Under the pieces are notes generated by a model that was not told the DNA's origin, did no database searches, and worked only from the letters and a program-made list of their open reading frames with translations. Positions 1-7,568 of a DNA stretch of 64,000 nucleotides are shown in pieces. The stretch is from Firmicutes bacterium UBA4795 (lineage in GTDB: Bacteria; Bacillota; Desulfotomaculia; Desulfotomaculales; Nap2-2B). Each line of letters opens with the position of its first letter. The stretch's first letter is position 1. Where the stretch lies: positions 23,077 through 87,076 of the forward strand of contig DHGP01000004.1 of NCBI GenBank assembly GCA_002402825.1. Reading direction: 5' to 3'. Made by a program: the position numbers and the translations under genes.

Positions 1-99
1 GGCAAGTTATTAATATTCCTTGCCCGCCGGCCAAAGGATAAGAGGATTAATTTAATTGACCTAAGTTTTAAATGTTATTTAAGAAGAGGAGGTTATTTT

Positions 100-1173
100 A
101 TGCCTGAGCAATTTATTTTTACCGAGCCAGAAGAGGTAACTTGCATGAAGGTAAGTATACCAGTTGTCCTGGCGGAGGAAGAGGTACAGGTATTAATTGA
201 CAGCACGCTTCATATGCCGGAGCTAACCAAAAAAGTTGACCACATTGATGCCCGGGTAGACGATTTGGAGGTTGAACCTGTATTTATTCACGAGCACATT
301 GCCCACTGGCACGTAAAAATTAAAAAAGAATGGGCGCATCATTTCAAAGAAATGGCAGGGCTAACTTCAGTGGTAAAAAAACTTATTGTTGAAGGAACGC
401 TGCATAAACAAATATATTACGTTAACCAGCGGGACGAAGTTAAACATGTCCAGGAAGAAGTACCCTTTACGAAAATGATTGAGCTAAAAGAAGCCCAACC
501 CGTACTTGATGAAGATAATGTTTTTATCCAAATGCACAAACCAAGGCTGGATGTATCCTGGGAATTAGTCCGGGCCGGCCGGCTGCAGCAGACCGGGATT
601 ATTATTTTACGGGTAAAAGTAGTTGAGTACCGGCAAATATTCGTCCAGGTTTGTCCTTCTCCGGAATTATGCCCCCCCGGTAATTTTTTAGAGGACCCAT
701 CCTTTGAACATTGGGCGGGGAATATCCCTGTTTTTTGGGGAGCTACTAACGTAACTTCTACCGGTATTGCCCATACTGGTAGTCTGGCGGCGGATTTAGG
801 AAGAATAGACCCTACCAAGGTAGCCGCTTTGTTCCAGACTACCCGGCGTAACATTGCTGGTGGGCGAACATATAAATTAATTTTTTGGGTTAGAGAAAAT
901 CTGGCGCAGGCCCCCTTAAGTGCTTTCAGTAACTTTAATCTTATGGCTGAAGTACGCTTTTTTAACGGGCAGGGAATCCAAATTGACGGTGCCAGTCAAA
1001 CCTGGCCTCATACCGGCATTCCCGATAATCGTTACGAACAGTTTAGTTTTAACGTAACGGCTCCTGCCGGAGCGGGTATTGTTTTGGTACGGTTTAGCTT
1101 TATGCCTGGTACCGGCAACAATGGCACCGTAAAAATTGATGATGTTACTTTAGAATGTATTGGGGGGATTTAA
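100..1173 (+). CDS. SPOCS (DUF3794) protein with C-terminal carbohydrate-binding-like domain
   Basis: The 357-aa product has two parts. Residues about 15-185 resemble the SPOCS/DUF3794 fold found in SipL and other spore-coat proteins, with the VDHIDARVDDLEVEP segment followed by beta-rich sequence containing VHWHVKIKK-like strands. Residues about 195-355 begin with NFLEDPSFEHW and end with KIDDVTLEC, the usual edges of a CBM4/9-type beta-sandwich. There is no signal peptide, which fits a protein made in the mother cell and assembled on the spore surface. A strong AGGAGG precedes the ATG. The combination suggests a coat or exosporium protein that binds sugar polymers. The domain calls are from pattern recognition; the sugar-binding role is inference. 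Confidence 0.75.
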   Translation: MPEQFIFTEPEEVTCMKVSIPVVLAEEEVQVLIDSTLHMPELTKKVDHIDARVDDLEVEPVFIHEHIAHWHVKIKKEWAHHFKEMAGLTSVVKKLIVEGTLHKQIYYVNQRDEVKHVQEEVPFTKMIELKEAQPVLDEDNVFIQMHKPRLDVSWELVRAGRLQQTGIIILRVKVVEYRQIFVQVCPSPELCPPGNFLEDPSFEHWAGNIPVFWGATNVTSTGIAHTGSLAADLGRIDPTKVAALFQTTRRNIAGGRTYKLIFWVRENLAQAPLSAFSNFNLMAEVRFFNGQGIQIDGASQTWPHTGIPDNRYEQFSFNVTAPAGAGIVLVRFSFMPGTGNNGTVKIDDVTLECIGGI

Positions 1174-1210
1174 AGAAAGCCCTGAAAAAAATATTGGGGA
1201 AAAGGGTTAA

Positions 1211-1294
1211 CCTTCCTGTCTGTCAACCATGCCAGTTTAGCTATTTTGTATGATAAACTTTTAAAAACGGTCATGACAGACAGGTTGGTTTTTT
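1211..1294 (+). terminator. Long stem-loop with U-tract, possible terminator or small structured RNA
   Basis: CCTGTCTGTCA at 1215-1225 is perfectly complementary to TGACAGACAGG at 1274-1284. With flanking AACC/GGTT the stem reaches about 17 bp with two mismatches, and a T-run follows at 1289-1294. The loop of about 48 nt is long for a simple terminator and contains a smaller GTTTA/TAAAC hairpin. It lies 40 nt after the SPOCS stop, so it probably ends that transcript. The remaining sequence to 1450 shows only weak hairpins, including one at 1426-1447 with a T-tract. Confidence 0.5.
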
Positions 1295-1450
1295 CGTTAA
1301 CGAATTTATTGGTTTCTTTTTTGGCGAAAACATAGAGCCCTTTATTTTAAGGAAAGCTGTAATTGCTTAGCGGTTAAAAGATTATCTGTTTTTTAGGCTC
1401 TTTAAGCTAACGGGTAATTTTTTTTAAAGAAAGCAGCTTTTCTTTTTTAT

Positions 1451-1630
1451 TTAGGCTTCCGGTAATTTTATTCCTGCCTGTAAGATTTTAAGACCGCTTT
1501 TAAATATTTGAATAGAATTTTGGGCTGTTTGAACTAAAGAATTAATCATGGCTAGCTCTTCTTCAATTTGCGGTCGGGTAGAAAGCAGGAGCAGAAAAGC
1601 TAAGTAAAATAAGTCTTTATTTTTTTTCAC
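1451..1630 (-). CDS. Small conserved-looking protein, 59 aa, GTG start
   Basis: Read directly from the minus strand: GTG at 1630, stop TAA at 1451-1453, with AAGAAGGGGG about 10 nt upstream as a good ribosome site. The product starts MKKNKDLFYLAFLLLLS, a hydrophobic segment, then has an amphipathic stretch (RPQIEEELAMINSLV) and ends GIKLPEA. I do not recognise the family. It lies between two sporulation-related genes on the opposite strand to the SPOCS gene, so a small spore or membrane-associated protein is possible. Its size and GTG start would hide it from routine gene calling. Confidence 0.55.
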   Translation of the reverse strand: MKKNKDLFYLAFLLLLSTRPQIEEELAMINSLVQTAQNSIQIFKSGLKILQAGIKLPEA

Positions 1631-1773
1631 GTAGTTAGCCCCCTTCTTGGTTTACATTAGCTTTAAAGCTTTAATATTATATATTACGCTTTAAGCAGGT
1701 GTACGGTGACAGACAAATGGCGGTTATTTTTTTGTCTTTTGAGGTAACAATAAGGTAAAAAAGGTGATCGTTA

Positions 1774-2217
1774 ATGAATTTTGAGTGGCTGGCGCTAATT
1801 ATTGCTGCCGGGGCAGGAGTTACCATGGCTATTCAGGGCACGTTGAATACTATTTTGGGTAAAGCCACCGGTCTTTTGGAAGCTACCTTTATTGTGCATC
1901 TGGTGGGCTTGACGGTAGCGGCCTTACTTTTAATTTTTGGCGTAGGTGAGGAACGGTTATACCAGCAAGTTTCTCCGCCTTGGTATATTTATTTAGGCGG
2001 TGTGTTAGGGGTGATGATTATTTACGGGGTGGTACGTAGCATCCCTTTAGTAGGGGTTGCTCCGGCTACTACCGCTATTATTTTAGGCCAGGTGCTTACG
2101 GCAGGGATAATAGATTACCTGGGTTTATTTGGTATGGAAAAACTACCTTTTAACTGGTTTAAAGTTGCCGGTACATTATTAATGGCGGGAGGTGCCTGGT
2201 TATTATTAAAAAAATAA
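1774..2217 (+). CDS. DMT-superfamily membrane protein, DUF606/YdcZ-like
   Basis: The 147-aa protein is almost entirely hydrophobic, with four or five predicted membrane helices (about residues 5-27, 35-57, 70-92, 95-117 and 125-145). The pattern of small residues, including an N-terminal IQGTLNTILG, a central GGVLGVMIIYGVVRSIPLVGVAPATTAIILGQ split over two helices, and a C-terminal GTLLMAGGAWLLL, matches the DUF606 branch of drug/metabolite transporters. These short proteins usually work as dimers or paired half-transporters. Substrate is unknown. An AAGGTG ribosome site lies 8 nt before the ATG. The gene is convergent with the following L,D-transpeptidase. Confidence 0.75.
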   Translation: MNFEWLALIIAAGAGVTMAIQGTLNTILGKATGLLEATFIVHLVGLTVAALLLIFGVGEERLYQQVSPPWYIYLGGVLGVMIIYGVVRSIPLVGVAPATTAIILGQVLTAGIIDYLGLFGMEKLPFNWFKVAGTLLMAGGAWLLLKK

Positions 2218-2284
2218 GGTAAGATTTGTTAGCCCCAAGTTTTTATCTAATTGTTAAATAATTATAAAATACGTTATTCAGCTG

Positions 2285-2866
2285 TTATTTAGGTAGAATA
2301 ATTTTTTGACCAGGGTAAATCAAGTCCGGATTTTCTATTTGGTTCAGCGTGATTAGGGTTTGCAAGGGAAATCCAAAGCGCCGGGCAATTTTCCATAGGG
2401 TATCTTGCGGTTGGACGATATAGATTTGTTTTTCGGAAAAGCTATTAGGGTTATGGTCTGGAACGGGGCTTCCTGATTTGCTATTTTCTTTTATAATAAT
2501 TACTAAGGTGCCAATTTCTATTTGGGGAAAAAGGGCCTCAATATGATGATTGTGCATCCTGATACAGCCGTTAGAAACGGCTTTGCCTATAGAGGCCGGA
2601 TTATTGGTGCCGTGAATTCCGTAGTTACCTTGCGGTATATTTAGGCCCATCCACCGGCTGCCCAGGATACCGCCAGGATTGATTATTTTATTTATTACCT
2701 GAAATTGACCAGGAGGAGTAGGGGTATCGGGTTTACCTACGGCAATAGGGTAAGATTGCATCAGGTTCTTGCCCTGGTAATGATATAAAACACGTCTGGT
2801 GGTATTAATGAGAAGACATGTTCCCCCCAGGGGAAAGTTAACCTTATTTTTAAACATAAAATTCAC
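2285..2866 (-). CDS. L,D-transpeptidase (YkuD) with C-terminal LysM
   Basis: This 193-aa protein has a YkuD catalytic domain at about residues 15-135 with the diagnostic HGTNNPASIG and SNGCIRMHN motifs; the Cys of SNGC is the nucleophile for 3-3 peptidoglycan cross-linking. A LysM peptidoglycan-binding repeat follows at about 147-192 (YIVQPQDTLWKIARRFGFPL to YPGQKIILP). No clear signal peptide is visible, as in several sporulation-associated YkuD proteins made in the mother cell or forespore. An AGGGGTG site precedes the ATG. The location between a SPOCS gene and spoIIAA supports a role in the spore envelope, which is inference. Confidence 0.88.
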   Translation of the reverse strand: MNFMFKNKVNFPLGGTCLLINTTRRVLYHYQGKNLMQSYPIAVGKPDTPTPPGQFQVINKIINPGGILGSRWMGLNIPQGNYGIHGTNNPASIGKAVSNGCIRMHNHHIEALFPQIEIGTLVIIIKENSKSGSPVPDHNPNSFSEKQIYIVQPQDTLWKIARRFGFPLQTLITLNQIENPDLIYPGQKIILPK

Positions 2867-3100
2867 CCCTAAATCCTGATGGCGGAAGAGCCGATAATTA
2901 TTTAGCCGTTATAAAATATATTTATGTTTTTATATTTAAATTTAACGTTAATTTTTCGTTAGATTATTAGATTAATTGGGTTATATTAATCTTTCTTATA
3001 ATAATCTTTTAATTTGTCTTTTAACTAAATATATGGTAACATTTAGCAATAGGTAGCTTTTTTTAATAAAATTCTGCGTTTCAAGAAAGGGGCCAGAAAA

Positions 3101-3454
3101 ATGGAACTGGATTTGGAAATAAGACAATATGCTTTACTGGTACGGCCAAAAGGCGAGCTTGATTTAGCGGTAGCCGATGAATTTCGGGCAGCTTTGGAAA
3201 AAGCTTTGGAAAGCAGGCCCATAAGCTTTTTAGTCCTTAATTTAAGCCAGGTTTCTTTTATTGATAGCTCCTGTCTAGGGGTTATTTTAGGAAGGTATAA
3301 ACGGCTGGTTCAAATAAACGGAAGGGTTTCCCTGGTGAATGCGCAACCCCAGGTACGCCGGGTCTTAGAAATGTCTGGCTTTTTTCGGATCATGAAGGAG
3401 TATCCTAACGAAGAAGAAGCTTTAAACCTAATTGTTAGGCATAGGGGTGAGTAA
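3101..3454 (+). CDS. spoIIAA: Anti-sigma-F factor antagonist SpoIIAA
   Basis: A 117-aa STAS-domain protein. The phosphorylatable serine lies in VSFIDSSCLGVILGRYK, matching the SpoIIAA site that SpoIIAB phosphorylates and SpoIIE dephosphorylates. Unphosphorylated SpoIIAA binds SpoIIAB and frees sigma-F in the forespore. It is the first gene of a three-gene operon with spoIIAB and sigF. The stop TAA shares its last A with the spoIIAB ATG, so translation is probably coupled. I saw no clean sigma-H promoter upstream. The ribosome site is AAAGGGGCC. Confidence 0.96.
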   Translation: MELDLEIRQYALLVRPKGELDLAVADEFRAALEKALESRPISFLVLNLSQVSFIDSSCLGVILGRYKRLVQINGRVSLVNAQPQVRRVLEMSGFFRIMKEYPNEEEALNLIVRHRGE

Positions 3455-3906
3455 TGATGGAGGTTGTCAACCAAATGAAGCTTGAATTTTTAAGTATTCC
3501 GGCTAATGTTGCTTTTGCGCGGGTAGCCGTAGCTGCCTTTGCCTCCCAGTTAGAATTTACTTTAAACGATTTGGAAGAAATTAAAGTTGCGGTTTCCGAA
3601 GCTGTAGCCAACGCCATTATTCACGGCTATGCCGACTCGCCAAACGGTATTGTCCGGATAGTAGCCACTTTAGGTAAAGATAGTCTTGAAGTTAGGGTGG
3701 AGGACGACGGGAAGGGAATTGAAGACATTAGGAAAGCCCTTCAACCGGCTTACTCTTCTGACCCGGAGCGTACGGGGCTGGGTTTTGTTTTTATGCAATC
3801 CTTTATGGAACGGTTGCAAGTAGACTCTGCTCCCGGAGAAGGTACCCGCGTAACCATGATTAAAACGGTAAATCCTTCTTTATCTTCTACGCAACTAAAG
3901 CATTAA
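3454..3906 (+). CDS. spoIIAB: Anti-sigma-F factor SpoIIAB (serine kinase)
   Basis: The 150-aa product is a GHKL-fold kinase. It shows the N box (EAVANAIIHGY), the G1 box (VRVEDDGKGIED) and the G2 region (ERTGLGFVFMQSFM). It binds sigma-F and phosphorylates SpoIIAA. Two starts are possible: ATG 3454, coupled to spoIIAA with GGGGTGAG upstream, or ATG 3475 (MKLEFLS) with GGAGG 10 nt upstream inside the longer frame. Alignment with Bacillus SpoIIAB, which has four or five residues before LEF, does not decide between them. It overlaps spoIIAA by one base. Confidence 0.95.
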   Translation: MMEVVNQMKLEFLSIPANVAFARVAVAAFASQLEFTLNDLEEIKVAVSEAVANAIIHGYADSPNGIVRIVATLGKDSLEVRVEDDGKGIEDIRKALQPAYSSDPERTGLGFVFMQSFMERLQVDSAPGEGTRVTMIKTVNPSLSSTQLKH

Positions 3907-3923
3907 GGCAGGGTCCTAAAAAA

Positions 3924-4709
3924 ATGAGCTCTAAGCTAACCGGAATGAATTTACCCCGCTTCCCCTTACTTAAAGATAGTGAAATGATAGAGCTTATTAA
4001 ACAGGCCCAGGCGGGAAATAATTTAGCCCGGGAAAAATTAATCAATTGCAACCTTAAACTGGTTTTTAATTTAGTAAAACGTTTTCAAAACAGGGGCTAT
4101 GATTTGGAAGATTTATTTCAGATCGGTTGCATTGGCTTGATTAAAGCTATTGATAAATTTGATTTTAATTATGGGGTCAAGTTTTCTACTTACGCTGTAC
4201 CCATGATTATTGGCGAAATCAGACGTTTTTTAAGGGACGACCAGTTAATTAAAGTAAGCCGGTCCGTAAAAGAGACGGCTTACAAAATTCAAAGAACACG
4301 GGAATTTTTGGCCAATCAATTAGGAAGAGAGCCTTCAGTAGGTGAAATAGCCGAAAATCTTGGGTTGTCCCGGGAGGAAATAGTTACGGCTATAGAAGCG
4401 GCCCAATATCCGGCTTCAATTTACGAAACACTCCACCAAAATGAGGGCGACCCAATATACCTTTTAGACCAGCTGGATGACCTGCGGGTTACAGAATTGT
4501 CCTGGATAGATCATATTGAGCTTAAGGATTTATTATTTAAATTACCGGAGCGGGACCGGCAAATTTTATCCTGGCGTTTTTTCGAAGATAAAACCCAAAA
4601 AGATATAGCCGACCGCTTGGGCCTCTCCCAGGTCCAAATATCACGCTTAGAACGTCAAGCTTTAAACAAAATAAAAAAACTAATTATTTCGCCCAAAAAA
4701 ACTTCTTAA
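3924..4709 (+). CDS. sigF: RNA polymerase sporulation sigma factor SigF
   Basis: At 261 aa this is a normal-length sigma-70 group 3 factor. Region 2 is at about residues 35-105 (YDLEDLFQIGCIGLIKAIDKF and VKFSTYAVPMIIGEIRRFLRDD, here cited as separate motifs), region 3 at about 115-180, and region 4 helix-turn-helix at about 205-255 with KTQKDIADRLGLSQVQISRLE. It directs the first forespore-specific transcription. It follows spoIIAB by 17 nt, completing the canonical spoIIA operon. The ribosome site (AGGG, 11 nt before ATG) is weak, consistent with coupling to spoIIAB. Confidence 0.96.
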   Translation: MSSKLTGMNLPRFPLLKDSEMIELIKQAQAGNNLAREKLINCNLKLVFNLVKRFQNRGYDLEDLFQIGCIGLIKAIDKFDFNYGVKFSTYAVPMIIGEIRRFLRDDQLIKVSRSVKETAYKIQRTREFLANQLGREPSVGEIAENLGLSREEIVTAIEAAQYPASIYETLHQNEGDPIYLLDQLDDLRVTELSWIDHIELKDLLFKLPERDRQILSWRFFEDKTQKDIADRLGLSQVQISRLERQALNKIKKLIISPKKTS

Positions 4710-4803
4710 GAAGTATATATATTTTATTATTGCAAATAATATTGTAAAATGCACCGTTAGTTTTAAGTCATTAAAAAATTTAAATTTATAAGGAGGAATT
4801 TTG

Positions 4804-4998
4804 ATGTCCATAAACGTTTCAGAAATGGTTGGAGAATCAAATGATGGTTGGAAAGGGGCTGTTCAGTCGGCGGTTGACAAAGCCTTAAAAGAGGGAAAGG
4901 AAGTTGTTGGCGTAGAGGTGGTTAACCTGACGGCAAATGTGAATAATGGCCGGGTAACTGAATATAAAGCTAACATTAAGCTGGCTGAAAAAAGTTAA
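4804..4998 (+). CDS. Dodecin-family small protein
   Basis: A 64-aa protein with the dodecin pattern: SEMVGESNDGWKGAVQSAV (strand, then helix), then VVGVEVVNLTANVNNGRVTE and YKANIKLA strands. Dodecins form hollow dodecamers that bind flavin or CoA-type ligands. TTG at 4801 directly precedes ATG 4804; the AAGGAGG at 4790-4796 is better spaced for the ATG, so I chose 4804. The gene lies between sigF and spoVAC and is followed by its own strong terminator, so it looks like an independent unit inserted in the sporulation locus. Confidence 0.82.
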   Translation: MSINVSEMVGESNDGWKGAVQSAVDKALKEGKEVVGVEVVNLTANVNNGRVTEYKANIKLAEKS

Positions 4999-5046
4999 TA
5001 GAATAAATAAAAAGAAACTATTCAATTATTAGCAGTCAGCTTATTA

Positions 5047-5072
5047 ATGGACACCTTCCGGTGTCCATTTTA
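5047..5072 (+). terminator. Rho-independent terminator after the dodecin gene
   Basis: ATGGACACC and GGTGTCCAT form a perfect 9-bp stem around a TTCC loop (5047-5068), followed by TTTTAT. This is a textbook intrinsic terminator. It also shows that the ATG at 5047 is not the start of spoVAC, which begins at 5089 or 5095 after the hairpin. Confidence 0.9.
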
Positions 5073-5094
5073 TCTAAAAAGAGGAAGGATGAAC

Positions 5095-5544
5095 ATGGCT
5101 CAACCTTTAGAAATACAAAAAAAACAATATAAAAAGTTAGTGGATGAAATCAAGCCTCGTCCTCCACTTATCCGAAATACCCTGGGAGCTTTTATTTTTG
5201 GCGGTTTAATCGCCTTAATTGGCCAGTTTTTACTTAGTTTTTTTCAGGGACAGGGCTTATCAGTAAATGATGCCGGAACCGCTACCTCGGCTACCCTGAT
5301 TTTTTTAGCGGCTTTATTTACCGGCCTAGGCATTTATGATGAAATAGCCAAGTATGGCGGCGCCGGAACTATTGTGCCTATTACCGGTTTTGCCAATTCT
5401 ATGGTTTCTCCCGCCATGGAATACCGCACCGAGGGACTTGTATTGGGAGTAGGAGCCAGACTATTTACCATTGCTGGTCCGGTACTGGTTTTTGGCATTT
5501 TTAGCGCCTGGTTAGTTGCCCTTTTATATTATTTCTTCCGTTAG
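5095..5544 (+). CDS. spoVAC: Stage V sporulation protein AC
   Basis: SpoVAC is an inner forespore membrane protein of the dipicolinate channel. After a hydrophilic N-terminus of about 30 residues, membrane segments follow at about 33-55, 70-90 and 120-148. The family signature KYGGAGTIVPITGFANSMV is present. I chose ATG 5095 (MAQPLEIQ), with GAGGAAGG ending 6 nt upstream; ATG 5089 is also possible. The frame opens earlier at 5047, but that ATG is inside a terminator hairpin. spoVAD follows after 15 nt. spoVAA and spoVAB are absent, as usual in Clostridia. Confidence 0.94.
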   Translation: MAQPLEIQKKQYKKLVDEIKPRPPLIRNTLGAFIFGGLIALIGQFLLSFFQGQGLSVNDAGTATSATLIFLAALFTGLGIYDEIAKYGGAGTIVPITGFANSMVSPAMEYRTEGLVLGVGARLFTIAGPVLVFGIFSAWLVALLYYFFR

Positions 5545-5559
5545 AAAGAGGGATAAAAA

Positions 5560-6573
5560 ATGGCGGCCCCCAAAAAAATTGGCGCCCAGACAAGATGGTT
5601 TCAAAACCCACCCGTAATTTTAGCCTGCGCCACTATTGTCGGGGAGAAAGAGGGCATGGGCCCTTTGGGCCATACCTTTGACAAAGTTATAATGGATAGT
5701 TACTATCATGAAAAATCGTGGGAAAAAGCGGAACAACGCATGCTGCAAGAAGCAATGCAAATGGCGGTAGAAAGAGCAGGCCTTTCGTTAAAAGACATTG
5801 ATTTTATGTTAGCCGGCGATTTGTTAAATCAAATTATTAGTGCCAACTACACAGCCCGCAACCTGGAGGTGCCTTTTATCGGCCTGTATGGAGCTTGCGC
5901 CACGTTGTATGAAAGTATGGCCTTAGGGGCCATGCTTATTGACGGTGGCTTTGCCGAGTATGTCCTTATAGGAGCTTCCAGTCATTATGCCACCGCTGAA
6001 CGCCAGTACCGCTTTCCTGTAGAACAGGGAACCCAGCGCCCTTTATACGCCCAGTGGACAGTAACGGGCGCGGCCGGGATGGTATTGGCCCAGCAAGGTG
6101 CCGGTCCGGTTATTACCCACGCTACCATTGGGAAAGTGGTTGACTTAGGGCAGCAAGACCCGATGAATATGGGCGCCGCTATGGCCCCGGCCGCTGCAGA
6201 TACAATTATGTATCATTTTGTAGATACCGGTCGGACAATAGATTATTATGACCTGGTTATTACGGGTGATTTAGGCACTTACGGCAAAGAACTAGCCCAA
6301 AGAATTCTAATAAATAATGGTTACGATATTACCCCTCGCTTTACTGATTGCGGGGTCTTGGTTTACGCCCCCGAACAGGATGCCCACGCTGGGGGCAGTG
6401 GTTGTGCCTGCTCGGCGGTAGTTACTTGTGGTTATTTACGGCAAGAGATGCAAAAAGGCAATTACCAGCATGTTTTGGGGGTAGGCACCGGTGCCTTGTT
6501 AAGTCCGTGCAGTTCCTTGCAGGGTGAAAATATTCCTGGTATTGCTCACGCAGTAGTAATTGAGGCCAATTAA
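5560..6573 (+). CDS. spoVAD: Stage V sporulation protein AD
   Basis: The 337-aa protein has the thiolase-like fold of SpoVAD, the dipicolinic-acid-binding component of the spoVA channel. Recognisable segments include FDKVIMDSYYHEKSWEKAE near the N-terminus, FIGLYGACATLYES around residues 108-121, and HAGGSGCACSAVVTCGY near 274-290. Length is normal. It is the middle gene of the spoVAC-AD-AE operon; the next gene starts 24 nt later. Confidence 0.95.
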   Translation: MAAPKKIGAQTRWFQNPPVILACATIVGEKEGMGPLGHTFDKVIMDSYYHEKSWEKAEQRMLQEAMQMAVERAGLSLKDIDFMLAGDLLNQIISANYTARNLEVPFIGLYGACATLYESMALGAMLIDGGFAEYVLIGASSHYATAERQYRFPVEQGTQRPLYAQWTVTGAAGMVLAQQGAGPVITHATIGKVVDLGQQDPMNMGAAMAPAAADTIMYHFVDTGRTIDYYDLVITGDLGTYGKELAQRILINNGYDITPRFTDCGVLVYAPEQDAHAGGSGCACSAVVTCGYLRQEMQKGNYQHVLGVGTGALLSPCSSLQGENIPGIAHAVVIEAN

Positions 6574-6597
6574 CCGGGGAAGGATGGTGGTAAAAGC

Positions 6598-6954
6598 ATG
6601 ATTTTTCTAAAAGCCTTTGTAGTAGGGGGATTATTTTGCGTAGTAGCGCAGTTATTAATGGATTTGACCACTCACAAAGTAACTCCCGCCCATATCTTAG
6701 TCGGATACGTGGTGGGAGGAGTTGTTTTAAGCGCTTTTGGTCTTTATCAACCTTTAATAGATTGGGCTGGGGCTGGGGCAACAGTCCCTATAACCGGCTT
6801 TGGTCATCTCTTGGCCCAGGGGACAATTCAAGGGGTAGGGCAAAAAGGGATCCTGGGAGCTTTTAGCGGGGGGTTAGCTGCAGCAGCAACCGGAATTACC
6901 GCTGCGGTTATTTTTGGTTATCTGGCAGCGATATTTTTTAAACCAAAAGGATAA
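6598..6954 (+). CDS. spoVAE: Stage V sporulation protein AE (SpoVAEB type)
   Basis: A 118-aa membrane protein with four hydrophobic segments and the family motif GAGATVPITGFGHLLAQG, which is paralogous to the SpoVAC motif in the same operon. It belongs to the membrane part of the spoVA channel for Ca-dipicolinate movement. AAGGATGGTGG upstream serves as the ribosome site. It is the last gene of the operon; a long hairpin follows at 7020-7052. Confidence 0.93.
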   Translation: MIFLKAFVVGGLFCVVAQLLMDLTTHKVTPAHILVGYVVGGVVLSAFGLYQPLIDWAGAGATVPITGFGHLLAQGTIQGVGQKGILGAFSGGLAAAATGITAAVIFGYLAAIFFKPKG

Positions 6955-7019
6955 AAAATGTTTTATAACCGGCACAAAGGTACAAATATACAAATGAAAA
7001 TTAACCAGGGTAATTAAAA

Positions 7020-7052
7020 TATATATGGCCGGAAAAATTCCGGCCATATATA
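7020..7052. terminator. Bidirectional terminator hairpin between convergent genes
   Basis: The sequence TATATATGGCCGGAA (7020-7034) pairs perfectly with 7038-7052 around an AAA loop, giving a 15-bp stem. It lies between spoVAE (plus) and the small carbohydrate-binding gene (minus). The minus-strand side is followed by ATTTTAATT and the plus side by GTCTTTATAT, so it can serve both genes; neither T-tract is strong. Confidence 0.75.
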
Positions 7053-7069
7053 AGTCTTTATATATTGGT

Positions 7070-7369
7070 TTAAGAACGAAGGGTCCAGTTGAAACCATTA
7101 TTATTGTCCCAATTATTAGCCGAATCTTTAAAGCAAAAGCTTACCGTATTATCCTGTAGGCGTATGTTTGTTTCCCAGCCGCGTGCACTCCGATCCATTT
7201 TTATGGTACTTACATTACGCCAGTATTTTGGGTCACCAAAGCCGCAATGTAAATATACCTGGTCCGCGCCTGATTTAGCTAAAAGTCCGTTGTATGCAAT
7301 ATTTACTTCGTTGTAACCAGCCGGCCTTGTTTCAACACCTTTTTGAAAATCTGTCCATCCTTGGATCAA
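7070..7369 (-). CDS. Small carbohydrate-binding module protein (CBM25-like)
   Basis: A one-domain protein of about 99 aa. The run GYNEVNIAYNGLLAKSGAD, then VYLHCGFGDPKYW and a C-terminal SANNWDNNNGFNW resemble starch-binding CBM25/CBM53-type modules. The frame opens with ATG at 7384, but no ribosome site precedes it and GGAGGTGG lies inside the first codons. TTG at 7369 (then IQGWTD) is well spaced from that GGAGGTGG and is preferred. There is no signal peptide. A sigma-G/F-like promoter lies just upstream, so a forespore or spore-core protein is likely. The ligand is not known. Confidence 0.68.
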   Translation of the reverse strand: MIQGWTDFQKGVETRPAGYNEVNIAYNGLLAKSGADQVYLHCGFGDPKYWRNVSTIKMDRSARGWETNIRLQDNTVSFCFKDSANNWDNNNGFNWTLRS

Positions 7370-7409
7370 AATAGCCACCTCCATTTTTTTTAAATTAAGA
7401 TTCCTTTTT

Positions 7410-7438
7410 TATCATGCCTCAGTATTTGAAAAGTATGA
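7410..7438 (-). promoter_or_regulatory. Forespore-type (sigma-F/G-like) promoter for the CBM gene
   Basis: On the minus strand TCATA, 17 nt, then CATGATA. This fits the family consensus GHATR-N17/18-CATNHTA with a single mismatch in the -35. The start of transcription would fall about 33 nt before the TTG start of the small CBM protein, and the GGAGGTGG lies between. The match is by eye and short motifs occur by chance in A+T-rich DNA. Confidence 0.45.
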
Positions 7439-7474
7439 CAAGATGTTTATGGAATAAATTCTAATTTAAACCAA

Positions 7475-7500
7475 TAGGGACGTTAAATTTAAACCCCCTA
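7475..7500. repeat. Degenerate palindromic repeat, GGGGCGTTAAATTTAACGCCCC family
   Basis: TAGGGACGTTAAATTTAAACCCCCTA is an imperfect palindrome. Related copies are at 28076-28103 and 39091-39120, all intergenic, and a variant with another core is at 49964-49993. The shared outer part is (GT)AG(G/T)GG(C)GT and its complement. Confidence 0.55.
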
Positions 7501-7568
7501 AATTAAAACCTTAAGTAAGAAAAAAACCTCTTCCTTGTTTTTTGCTGAAAAAAATTTAAAATAAAGAC

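Noticed and set aside
3005..3100. Sigma-H promoter for spoIIAA
   Set aside because: The best candidate (ATAGGTAGC then AAATTCT) misses key positions in both boxes.
5047..5094. Upstream ATG as start of spoVAC
   Set aside because: The ATG is the first base triplet of a perfect terminator hairpin; the ribosome site is downstream at 5081-5088.
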